Positions 31,945 to 38,982 of a DNA stretch of 64,000 bases are shown one piece after another (position 1 is the first letter of the stretch; each line of letters opens with the position of its first letter). The translations under genes and the position numbers were made by a program. Origin of the DNA: Paenibacillus durus (GTDB taxonomy: Bacteria; Bacillota; Bacilli; Paenibacillales; Paenibacillaceae). The stretch lies in NCBI RefSeq assembly GCF_000756615.1, contig NZ_CP009288.1:3658001-3722000 (forward strand), given 5' to 3'. The notes under the pieces are model-generated. The model saw nothing but the letters and a program-made list of their open reading frames with translations, was not told the origin of the DNA and did no database searches.

Positions 31945-32820
31945 CTATTGTACCAGCTTTCTGATAAATTCCGCCTCCGCCTCATTCGGCGGGGTTAAAG
32001 GAAGACGGACCGAACCCACCTTGACTCCCCGAAGCTCAAGCGCATACTTGACGGCGGACGGACTCGGCAGCGGCTGCGGACATTCGAACAGTCCTTTAAA
32101 AATCGGAAATAGTTCCCGGTGAAGCTGCCCGGCGAGCTGTACGCTGCCCGAGAGATAAGCCGAGATCATTTCGGTCATTCTTACGCCCTCGATATGGCTT
32201 GCCACGCTGATAATTCCGTGACCTCCAACGGCCAATGCCGGCAGCGCCGAAGAGTCGTCTCCAGAGTACACATGAAAATCCTGCGGCGAGCCGGACACGA
32301 TCAAGGCGACGTGGTCGAGGGACGCACATTCCTTCGTCGCGACGATGTTCGGAATTTGCGAAAGCCGAATCGTTGTATCCGCACTCATGCAGATTCCAGT
32401 CCGTCCAGGAACGTTATACGGAATGAGGGGCAACTGCGTCTCCGCCGCGATTGCCGCAAAATGGCGATAAAGACCTTCCTGGTTCGGCTTGTTGTAATAA
32501 GGAACGACCAGAAGCGCGCCGTCGACGCCGATTTTCTCCGCTTTTTGAGTCAGCTCGATCGTATGCTTGGTGTTATTTGAGCCAGTGCCCGCTATGACCT
32601 TGCAGCGCCCTGCGGCTTTCTCCAGAACAAAGGAAAACATCTGCAGCTTTTCTTCATCGCTCAGCGTAGGCGACTCGCCCGTTGTCCCGCAGACGACGAG
32701 CCCCTCCGACTTCTGTTCTTCAATCAGGTAGTCAACCAGGCTCGATACCGCGTCCCAGTCGATCTCCCCCTCCTTGTCAAAAGGAGTTACCATAGCTGTT
32801 ATTAGTCTTCCGAAATCCAC
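31945..32820 (-). CDS. dapA: 4-hydroxy-tetrahydrodipicolinate synthase
   Basis: 291 residues. Condenses pyruvate with aspartate semialdehyde. The Schiff-base lysine lies in IVATKECA near residue 162, and the preceding IPYNVPGRTG near 133-140 gives the catalytic tyrosine and the arginine that binds the second substrate. GTTGESPTLSDEEK near 43-56 is the other signature. It supplies dihydrodipicolinate precursor both to lysine and cell wall synthesis and to spore dipicolinate. It is 15 bases after dapG and ends the spoVFA-spoVFB-dapG-dapA cluster. Confidence 0.97.
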   Translation of the reverse strand: MDFGRLITAMVTPFDKEGEIDWDAVSSLVDYLIEEQKSEGLVVCGTTGESPTLSDEEKLQMFSFVLEKAAGRCKVIAGTGSNNTKHTIELTQKAEKIGVDGALLVVPYYNKPNQEGLYRHFAAIAAETQLPLIPYNVPGRTGICMSADTTIRLSQIPNIVATKECASLDHVALIVSGSPQDFHVYSGDDSSALPALAVGGHGIISVASHIEGVRMTEMISAYLSGSVQLAGQLHRELFPIFKGLFECPQPLPSPSAVKYALELRGVKVGSVRLPLTPPNEAEAEFIRKLVQ

Positions 32821-32835
32821 TAAGAATTCCTCCTG

Positions 32836-34056
32836 TTAACGGTGTAATTCAAACTTGTAATGCAACGCGCGCAGCGATTGCACCATATCTTCTTTCTTGA
32901 CCAGCACCCAGATCGTCGTATTGGAATCAGCGGATTGCAGAATTTGAATGTTGTGATCGCTGAGCGCTTCCACGATGCGCGCCATGATCCCTGGAACGCC
33001 GTTGATGCCGCCACCGATAACGGATACCTTGACGCAGCCCGACAGGCTCTTCGGACGAAGTCCAATTTCCTGAAGCGTCGCGATCGCTTTTTCCGAATGA
33101 TTATCAAAAACGGTGTATACGGCGCTGGTCGGCGTAACATTAATAAAATCAACGCTTATGCCGCTATCCGCCATGCTCTTGAATATTTGCAGCTGAACTC
33201 CGGTTCCGTTCCCTTCCGGGCAGTCCAAGGAGATCTGCGTGATGTTGCTGACATAGGCGATGCCGGTAACGAAACGGTCGACAATTCCCGGCTGGGACTC
33301 CTGAAAGCCTTCCGGATGCGTGACAAGAGTGCCTTCATTCTCCGAAAAGGTGGAGCGGACGCGGACCGGAATCTGCGCCTGCATAGCGATCTCCACAGCC
33401 CGGGGATGTATGACCTTGGCCCCCTGATAGGCCATATTGCAAATTTCGGTGTAGCTTACATAGGTCAGCGGCTTCGCATCTTCGACGATACGCGGATCGG
33501 CGGTCAGAATGCCATCGACATCCGTGTAAATATCGACCATTTCCGCACGCAGCGCGGCGCCGAGCGCCGTTGCCGATGTATCGCTTCCCCCACGGCCAAG
33601 CGTGGTAAAGTCCCCATCTTCCGTCTGGCCCTGAAAGCCGGTTACGATGACGACCTTCTGGGCGCGCAGCTCCCGCAAAATCCGTTCTGGACGAACATCG
33701 AGTATCCGCGCGTTTCCGTAGCCGTTATCCGTCAGGAAACCAGCTTGGGCTCCGGTAAGCACTGTCGAGGGAATCCCTTCTTTTTCCAGCAGGCTGCATA
33801 GTGTGGTCGCGGAAATGATCTCACCGCAGCACAGCAGTAAATCCCGTTCCCGCTGAGGGAGAGCATCGCCATTCTGGGAGACCCAGTCCAGCAGCGTATC
33901 CGTCGCATAAGGCTCGCCCTTGCGGCCCATTGCGGAGACTACGATGACAAGGCTGTATCCTTGCCCAAGCTCCCGTTTGACATGCCGGATCACATGATCC
34001 CTGGCCTGCTGGGTGGAAAGCGAGGTCCCGCCAAACTTCTGTACCAAAATGCCCAT
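32836..34056 (-). CDS. dapG: Aspartate kinase (DapG type)
   Basis: 406 residues from the ATG at 34056, preceded by GGAGG; an ATG at 34071 overlaps the ribosome site. The kinase domain starts ILVQKFGGTSLS and has GRGGSDTSATALGAAL near residue 165. Two ACT domains fill the C-terminus (about 260-400). The enzyme phosphorylates aspartate at the head of the diaminopimelate/lysine pathway. By position it matches B. subtilis DapG (aspartokinase I, sensitive to diaminopimelate). No lysine riboswitch is seen upstream, consistent with that isoform. The asd gene that precedes dapG in Bacillus is missing. Confidence 0.95.
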   Translation of the reverse strand: MGILVQKFGGTSLSTQQARDHVIRHVKRELGQGYSLVIVVSAMGRKGEPYATDTLLDWVSQNGDALPQRERDLLLCCGEIISATTLCSLLEKEGIPSTVLTGAQAGFLTDNGYGNARILDVRPERILRELRAQKVVIVTGFQGQTEDGDFTTLGRGGSDTSATALGAALRAEMVDIYTDVDGILTADPRIVEDAKPLTYVSYTEICNMAYQGAKVIHPRAVEIAMQAQIPVRVRSTFSENEGTLVTHPEGFQESQPGIVDRFVTGIAYVSNITQISLDCPEGNGTGVQLQIFKSMADSGISVDFINVTPTSAVYTVFDNHSEKAIATLQEIGLRPKSLSGCVKVSVIGGGINGVPGIMARIVEALSDHNIQILQSADSNTTIWVLVKKEDMVQSLRALHYKFELHR

Positions 34057-34255
34057 TAATAATTCCTCCATTAGTTAACGACAGGCTGCACTTATTCTCA
34101 GGATGAATCCCGAAAATCCCGGGACTTCGTCTCTAAATCTAAAGGAATAAACACGATTGTACCGCCCTCATAAGGAGGACGGCAGCGGTTAATCAATTAT
34201 GTTGGAAGCCTCGTACATATCAGCAAGTTGTCGTTACCCTGCTAATATCTGTTGC

Positions 34256-34852
34256 TTATGCTGAATGAAACCGTTCGATGATCATCGGCTGCAGCTGGGA
34301 GCCATGAAGCGCCGCATAGCAGGCCTCTGGAATCAATTCCATGCGGGCCACCAATGAATTCGGCTTCTGCTCGGGATTATCCTGTCCGAATGGAACAAAA
34401 TAAATATTTTTGGTTACCAAAAGTTTCGCAATATTCGCCGCGTTCAGACCGAGTCCGTCATTGGTTGATATGGCCAGAACAATCGGCCGTCCGTTGCGCA
34501 TTTGGCATTTGGCCGCCATCAGCACCGGTCCGTCCGTCATGGCATTGGCCAATTTGCTAGTGGTATTTCCTGTGCAGGGTGCAATCGTGAGTACATCCAG
34601 CCTCTTGGATGGACCCAGCGGTTCCGCTTCAACAATTGTAGAAATGATATCATTCCCCGTTATATCTTTCAACTGTTTTAGCCAATTTTCCGATGTGCCG
34701 AACCTTGTGTCCGTTCCGAGCACCGAGGCCGATACAATAGGCACGACGTTCGCGCCTTCGTAGACAAAACGCTTAATTTGGGGCATCACCTCCGCAAAAG
34801 TGCAGTGGGAACCGGTGATTGCATAGCCTACCGTCTTACCGTGCCAGTTCAT
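34256..34852 (-). CDS. spoVFB: Dipicolinate synthase subunit B
   Basis: 198 residues, full length. Flavoprotein-like fold of the UbiX/PAD family with GYAITGSHCTFAEVMPQI at the start and TIAPCTGNTTSKLANAMTDGPVLMAAK near residues 90-115. With SpoVFA it oxidises dihydrodipicolinate to dipicolinic acid in the mother cell, for uptake into the spore core. It starts 2 bases after the spoVFA stop, so translation is coupled. A 199-base gap follows where asd would be expected. Confidence 0.95.
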   Translation of the reverse strand: MNWHGKTVGYAITGSHCTFAEVMPQIKRFVYEGANVVPIVSASVLGTDTRFGTSENWLKQLKDITGNDIISTIVEAEPLGPSKRLDVLTIAPCTGNTTSKLANAMTDGPVLMAAKCQMRNGRPIVLAISTNDGLGLNAANIAKLLVTKNIYFVPFGQDNPEQKPNSLVARMELIPEACYAALHGSQLQPMIIERFHSA

Positions 34853-34854
34853 TA

Positions 34855-35748
34855 TTAATCCCCCTTTGTCAACATCCGCTCCGAAATGGACTGGACTAGC
34901 GCGCCTGCCATAATCTGTCCCGCGCTTTTGGGTGCGACGATTCCCGGCAGACCCGGCGCGAGCAGTGCCTTAATGCCGCGTTTTTCCGCATAACGGAAAT
35001 CCACTCCCCCGGGCGCGGAAGCGAGATCAATAATGCAGGTATGCCGGGGCACCCACGACAGCACTTTGGCGTTTAGAATGAGGCTCGGTATCGTATTAAA
35101 AATATAATCAACGTCCGTTACATGCTCCTCCAGCCGATCCGTCATAAATGGTTTCCAGCCCATGACCTCCGCCTTGGCAAAATGCTCCCGCTTTCTGACG
35201 CCTGCTGTGACTTTAGCGCCAAGTCCCTGAAGGCTTTTTGCCATTGTAAAGCCGGTTCTGCCTATTCCAAGCACCATCGCTTCAGAGCCGTGAATGGTAA
35301 AATCCGTATTCTGGATCGCCATGACGAGCGCACCTTCAGCAGTTGGAATCGAATTGTAGATTGCGACATCGTCACGTTCAAGCAGCTCCACCAGCTCCAG
35401 CCCCCCAAGAGCGCACAGCCGTCTCAAATATTCTTTCGCCATGCCCGTGTAAATGGTGCAGTGTTTAGGCAATGCCTCGATATGCTCCTTAAGCAGCGGC
35501 ATCGGCTTCGAAGAGTACTTTGCGCTGATATGGCCTTCGTCGTCACAGCCGACGGTCGGCAGCACCAGAACGTCCGCGCCGCTCAATAGGTCGGCGGACA
35601 TTGCCTCCAGGTTAACCCCGTCACAGGGGGTACTCCATTTATCAAAGCCGGCAACGCTTACCGCCGCATCCATCTCAACACATTTTCGAATCACTTCAAT
35701 TTGTCTTGCGTCCCCGCCCAGGAACACGATCCTGACGCCAGTCAGCAT
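34855..35748 (-). CDS. spoVFA: Dipicolinate synthase subunit A
   Basis: 297 residues from the ATG at 35748 with AAAGGAG upstream; this start gives MLTGVRIVFLGGDARQIEVIRK, matching the B. subtilis protein, while an earlier start would precede the ribosome site. A Rossmann NAD(P)-binding motif is visible (VLGIGRTGFTMAKSLQGLGA near residue 155). The ending SRPGG-like LASAPGGVDFRYAEKRGIKALLAPGLPGIVAPKSAGQI is characteristic of the family. It is the first gene of the spoVF operon and has a good sigma-K promoter. Confidence 0.96.
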   Translation of the reverse strand: MLTGVRIVFLGGDARQIEVIRKCVEMDAAVSVAGFDKWSTPCDGVNLEAMSADLLSGADVLVLPTVGCDDEGHISAKYSSKPMPLLKEHIEALPKHCTIYTGMAKEYLRRLCALGGLELVELLERDDVAIYNSIPTAEGALVMAIQNTDFTIHGSEAMVLGIGRTGFTMAKSLQGLGAKVTAGVRKREHFAKAEVMGWKPFMTDRLEEHVTDVDYIFNTIPSLILNAKVLSWVPRHTCIIDLASAPGGVDFRYAEKRGIKALLAPGLPGIVAPKSAGQIMAGALVQSISERMLTKGD

Positions 35749-35796
35749 AGGGATGACGCTCCTTTCAACATTACACTGTAAGGCCATAGAGCATCT

Positions 35797-35820
35797 TATG
35801 CGGGTAAACGCGGATGGGTG
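35797..35820 (-). promoter_or_regulatory. Sigma-K promoter of the spoVF operon
   Basis: CACC (35820-35817) and CATAAGATG starting at 35800, 16 bases apart, fit the mother-cell sigma-K consensus (AC near -35 and CATAnnnTA near -10). It lies about 50 bases upstream of the spoVFA ATG. The -10 box departs at its last positions. Confidence 0.62.
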
Positions 35821-35828
35821 AAAGCCAA

Positions 35829-35873
35829 TAAAAAGAGCCTGTGTTCAGCCGTAACGGCCCTCCCACAAGCTCT
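35829..35873 (-). terminator. Terminator after dut
   Basis: AGAGCTTGTG pairs with CACAGGCTCT (one G-T pair); the loop carries its own GCCGTTACGGC hairpin. TTTTTATTGG follows on the minus strand. Confidence 0.82.
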
Positions 35874-35902
35874 GCATTCATGAATTATAAACAAGTATAA
35901 AT

Positions 35903-36349
35903 CTATTTGCCGGTATGGCCGAAGCCTCCCGCACCCCGCCCGGTATCGCTCAGTTCTTCCACTTCGACCATCGTTACGGATGGCACGGCCTGAAAGACCA
36001 TTTGGGCGATCCGTTCATTCCGGGCGATTGTAAAAGGCTCCTGGCCCAGATTGATCAGCAGCACCTTGATCTCGCCCCGGTAATCGGCGTCAATCGTGCC
36101 TGGCGTGTTAAGGCAGGTGATGCCGTGCTTCAGCGCCAGTCCGCTGCGCGGACGAATCTGCGCTTCCAGTCCGTCCGGCATAGCGAGCGCGATTCCCGTC
36201 GGAACCAGCGCCCGCGCTCCGGGCTCAAGGGTCATTTCGCCGCTGACTGCGGCGAAGAGGTCGTAGCCCGAAGCCTGCTCCGACATTTGACGGGGAGGAT
36301 TCACATCCTCATTGCCCGGAAGCTTTAAAATTTGTACGTAGTAAGACAA
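35903..36349 (-). CDS. dut: dUTP diphosphatase
   Basis: 148 residues from a TTG at 36349 with AGGAG 8 bases upstream; an ATG at 36355 is too close to that site. All five trimeric dUTPase motifs are present: SGYDLFAA, RPRSGLALKHG, GTIDADYRGEI (catalytic Asp and Tyr), RIAQMVF and the C-terminal P-loop-like RGAGGFGHTG. The enzyme hydrolyses dUTP to dUMP, keeping uracil out of DNA. The gene overlaps the end of the M16 peptidase gene by 41 bases, as an insertion at the place where Bacillus has ymxH. Confidence 0.94.
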   Translation of the reverse strand: MSYYVQILKLPGNEDVNPPRQMSEQASGYDLFAAVSGEMTLEPGARALVPTGIALAMPDGLEAQIRPRSGLALKHGITCLNTPGTIDADYRGEIKVLLINLGQEPFTIARNERIAQMVFQAVPSVTMVEVEELSDTGRGAGGFGHTGK

Positions 36350-37592
36350 GATCATCTCTCCTAACATTGGCAATCGCTTTATCGGAAGACCCGACCATCG
36401 CAGCCGCAAGCGGCTCAGCGAACATCCGGTCAAGCACCTTATTTACATCATCCATCGTGACTTTCTGAATCTTGGCAATCATTTCGTCCAGCGTGATGTG
36501 CCGGCCAAGCATTAATTCATTCTTTCCAAGCCGGTTCATCCGGCTGCTTGTGCTTTCCAGGCTTAGGATCAAACTGCCTTTGAGCTGTTCCTTGCCCTTG
36601 CGGATCTCTTCTTCGTCCATTCCCTTTACGGCAAGCTCATACAGCATTTCTTTGGTCAGTTCCATGACGTCTTTGGTCTGCTTAGGAGCGATTCCGGCAT
36701 AAACGGTGAAGAGGCCGCTGTCGGCTTGGGAACTATGATAAGAATATACCGAGTAGGCCAGTCCGCGCTTCTCGCGGATTTCCTGGAACAGTCTGGAGCT
36801 CATGCCGCCGCCGACAGCGTTATTAATTAGCACCATCGCATACTGCAACGGGTCGTCGTTAGCGCAGCCCGGCAGCGACAGGCAAATGTGGTTCTGCTCC
36901 GTTTTTTTGCGGCGGAACAATAAATCCCCGTGGAAATCCGGCGGGGTCAGCCGCTCTTGTGTTCCATGATTGGCAAACGTTCCGAAATACCGTTCCACCA
37001 GTTCGCCCACACTGTCGTCAAAATTGCCGGCAATGCTGATTACCGTATTCTCGATCGTATACTGCTTCTGCATATAGGCCCTTAGATCATCCGGCGTCAT
37101 GGCCTCCAGCCGTTCCTTGAGTCCAAGAATGGAGTAAGCGAGCGGATGGCTGCCGTAGGCTGCCATGGACATCAGATCATGCACCAGATCGTCCGGCGTA
37201 TCTTCGCACATGGAGATTTCCTCAAGAATGACGTTCTTTTCTTTTGCCAATTCCTCCGCATCCATCTGCGAACGGAAGAACATGTCGGCCAATACATCAA
37301 CGGCGATCGGCAGATGCTCATCCAGCACTTTGGCGTAATAGCAGGTGTATTCCTTAGAGGTAAAGGCATTGACATTCCCGCCGATGGAATCGAACCGCTC
37401 TGCGATAGCCTTTGCGTCGAACCGGTCCGTACCTTTGAACAGCATATGTTCGATAAAATGGGAAATCCCGTTGTTTTCCGGCGTTTCGTTCCTGGAACCC
37501 GTCTTTACCCAAATTCCGAAGGAAACGGAGCGGCCTGTCGGGATTTTCTCCATGACTACTCGTAATCCGTTTGATAATACCATTTTTTCCAC
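36309..37592 (-). CDS. mlpA: M16 family zinc metallopeptidase (MlpA/YmxG)
   Basis: 427 residues from a GTG at 37592 with GGAGG 10 bases upstream; an ATG at 37583 is an alternative. The zinc motif HFIEH is intact in NGISHFIEHMLFKGT near residue 50, with the third ligand in EEISMCED near 120. The C-terminal half has GGGMSSRLFQEIREKRGLAYSVYSYHS, typical of the processing-peptidase-like subfamily. It shares with B. subtilis MlpA the position downstream of ylxY. It overlaps dut by 41 bases. Substrate unknown; in B. subtilis it affects extracellular protease expression. Confidence 0.93.
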   Translation of the reverse strand: MEKMVLSNGLRVVMEKIPTGRSVSFGIWVKTGSRNETPENNGISHFIEHMLFKGTDRFDAKAIAERFDSIGGNVNAFTSKEYTCYYAKVLDEHLPIAVDVLADMFFRSQMDAEELAKEKNVILEEISMCEDTPDDLVHDLMSMAAYGSHPLAYSILGLKERLEAMTPDDLRAYMQKQYTIENTVISIAGNFDDSVGELVERYFGTFANHGTQERLTPPDFHGDLLFRRKKTEQNHICLSLPGCANDDPLQYAMVLINNAVGGGMSSRLFQEIREKRGLAYSVYSYHSSQADSGLFTVYAGIAPKQTKDVMELTKEMLYELAVKGMDEEEIRKGKEQLKGSLILSLESTSSRMNRLGKNELMLGRHITLDEMIAKIQKVTMDDVNKVLDRMFAEPLAAAMVGSSDKAIANVRRDDLVLLRTNFKASGQ

Positions 37593-37673
37593 AGTAAAAA
37601 GTCCTCCTGCCATAGCCCTTCGTTCGCCTTTCCATTTAACCGGGCGCCTTATATCCTACCAGAAACGGCGGAT

Positions 37674-38657
37674 TCACTCAACATCGCTTGGCAGCACCCG
37701 CTCCGGCGACAGCGTCTGGCTGACCGTTCCGAGCACCAGCCCCTTGGCCTTGATGCCGCGGATCATCCTACGCAGCGCTTTCGATGACGAAGAGGTGGGA
37801 TGCATGAGCACGAGTGTGCCCGGCTCTGTATTCGCGGTAATTTTGGCGACTACCGATTCCGGCGAAGGATTGCGCCAATCAACCGTATCAACCGTCCACA
37901 GTACCGTCTTCAGCCCCAGCTCGCGGGCAATCTCCACAGTCTCCTGGTCAAAGTCGCCCGAAGGGGGAGCGAACCAGCGGTTATCCACTCCAAGGCTCGA
38001 TTTCAGCAGCTTCTTGGTCTTGTCGATCTCCATTACCGCGCGCGCCCGGCTGAGAGTGCTCATATTAGGATGCGAATAGGCGTGATTCTCAAGCTCATGC
38101 CCGCGCTTTTGGATCTCCATAGCAAGCTCGCGGTTCTTGCTCAGCCAGCTTCCGTCCAGAAAAAACGTCGCCTTCACATGCTCCTCGTCCAATATGTTCA
38201 GCATAGGGACAATATATTCGTTCCCCCAAGCGACGTTAATCATCAGCGATACCATCGGCTTCGCGGGATTCCCCCGGTAGATCGGCTGAGCCCCGAGAGC
38301 ATCCAGCGAGACAGCAGGGGCTGTCTGCTTGTAAACATATTTGATCGCTCCGCCTTTTGGAAGCAGCAGAGCTTCTTTGTATGTTGCGTCCACGTCAACA
38401 CTCAGTCCGTTATAGCCGGGAATGGCTTTCCATACGCGATCCACTCTGGCGTCCACCGGCGGGGTGTCAACCTGCGCGGCTTTGGCTTCAATGCCGCTCC
38501 TCAGATCACTTCCCGCATCGGTATTAGGCTTCAGAACAGCCAGTCCACCGAAGGCGCGGAGCTGCCCCAGCATACTTTTTACCGGTCCTACGCTGCTGCC
38601 GATTCCGATCACTATAGCTATACAAGCCAGCACTACAGCCGCTTTTTCCAGTCTCAT
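37674..38657 (-). CDS. ylxY: Polysaccharide deacetylase-like protein YlxY
   Basis: 327 residues. An N-terminal hydrophobic segment (about residues 5-23) is a signal anchor. A NodB-homology domain covers about 130-310. The first NodB motif, normally TFDDG and source of the catalytic base and a metal ligand, reads MINVAWGNEY here, so both aspartates are missing. The HxxxH metal motif remains (ENHAYSHPN), as do the later RWFAPPSGDFD and VLMHPT motifs. The protein is probably not a standard deacetylase. In B. subtilis the homologue lies between pnpA and mlpA and is expressed in sporulation. Confidence 0.88.
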   Translation of the reverse strand: MRLEKAAVVLACIAIVIGIGSSVGPVKSMLGQLRAFGGLAVLKPNTDAGSDLRSGIEAKAAQVDTPPVDARVDRVWKAIPGYNGLSVDVDATYKEALLLPKGGAIKYVYKQTAPAVSLDALGAQPIYRGNPAKPMVSLMINVAWGNEYIVPMLNILDEEHVKATFFLDGSWLSKNRELAMEIQKRGHELENHAYSHPNMSTLSRARAVMEIDKTKKLLKSSLGVDNRWFAPPSGDFDQETVEIARELGLKTVLWTVDTVDWRNPSPESVVAKITANTEPGTLVLMHPTSSSSKALRRMIRGIKAKGLVLGTVSQTLSPERVLPSDVE

Positions 38658-38703
38658 TACGACTTCCTCCTACGTGATTCGCCGTCATTCAATTTCGCTT
38701 AAC

Positions 38704-38745
38704 GTACACCATCTGCTTATGCCAAAGGCTCGGCAGACGATGTAC
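38704..38745 (-). promoter_or_regulatory. Hairpin in the ylxY leader
   Basis: On the minus strand GTACATCGTCTGC can pair over 13 positions with GCAGATGGTGTAC around a 16-base loop. The two non-Watson-Crick positions are G-U pairs only in minus-strand RNA; in plus-strand RNA they would be A-C mismatches. It lies about 45 bases upstream of the ylxY ATG. Confidence 0.5.
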
Positions 38746-38890
38746 AACCCTCTGTCCCAGCCTATGAGACAAGAAGGGGCAATATGCCTTCAAGCGGCTT
38801 AAGAAGAACTGAGCACGCGGCAGAACGCGGTAGGGTCACGTAAGAGACTTCTGTAAGGACAAGATCTTCACTAATTTGAGCTGCAACTCA

Positions 38891-38925
38891 AAAAAGAGCC
38901 AGAATGTAAGCTTCTGCCTCTTTTC
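38891..38925 (-). terminator. Terminator after pnp
   Basis: AAAAGAG-CAGAA pairs with TTCTG-CTCTTTT with one mismatch and an eight-base loop; TTTTTTG ends it on the minus strand. Confidence 0.8.
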
Positions 38926-38982
38926 GTCCATTCAATCTAAATGAGAGTCATCGCTGCGCTTCTTTGATTAAAACCGTGGCAA

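Larger units (their letters stand above)
38658..38982. other. Intergenic region between pnp and ylxY
   Basis: 325 bases holding the pnp terminator (38891-38925), a 13-bp hairpin in the ylxY leader (38704-38745) and an open frame of 48 codons without an ATG that ends at 38689. No clear promoter hexamers were found for ylxY. Confidence 0.5.

Noticed and set aside
34057..34255. Possible lysine riboswitch before dapG
   Set aside because: Only about 185 bases without the conserved lysine-box sequence blocks or a terminator; DapG-type isoforms are usually not riboswitch controlled.
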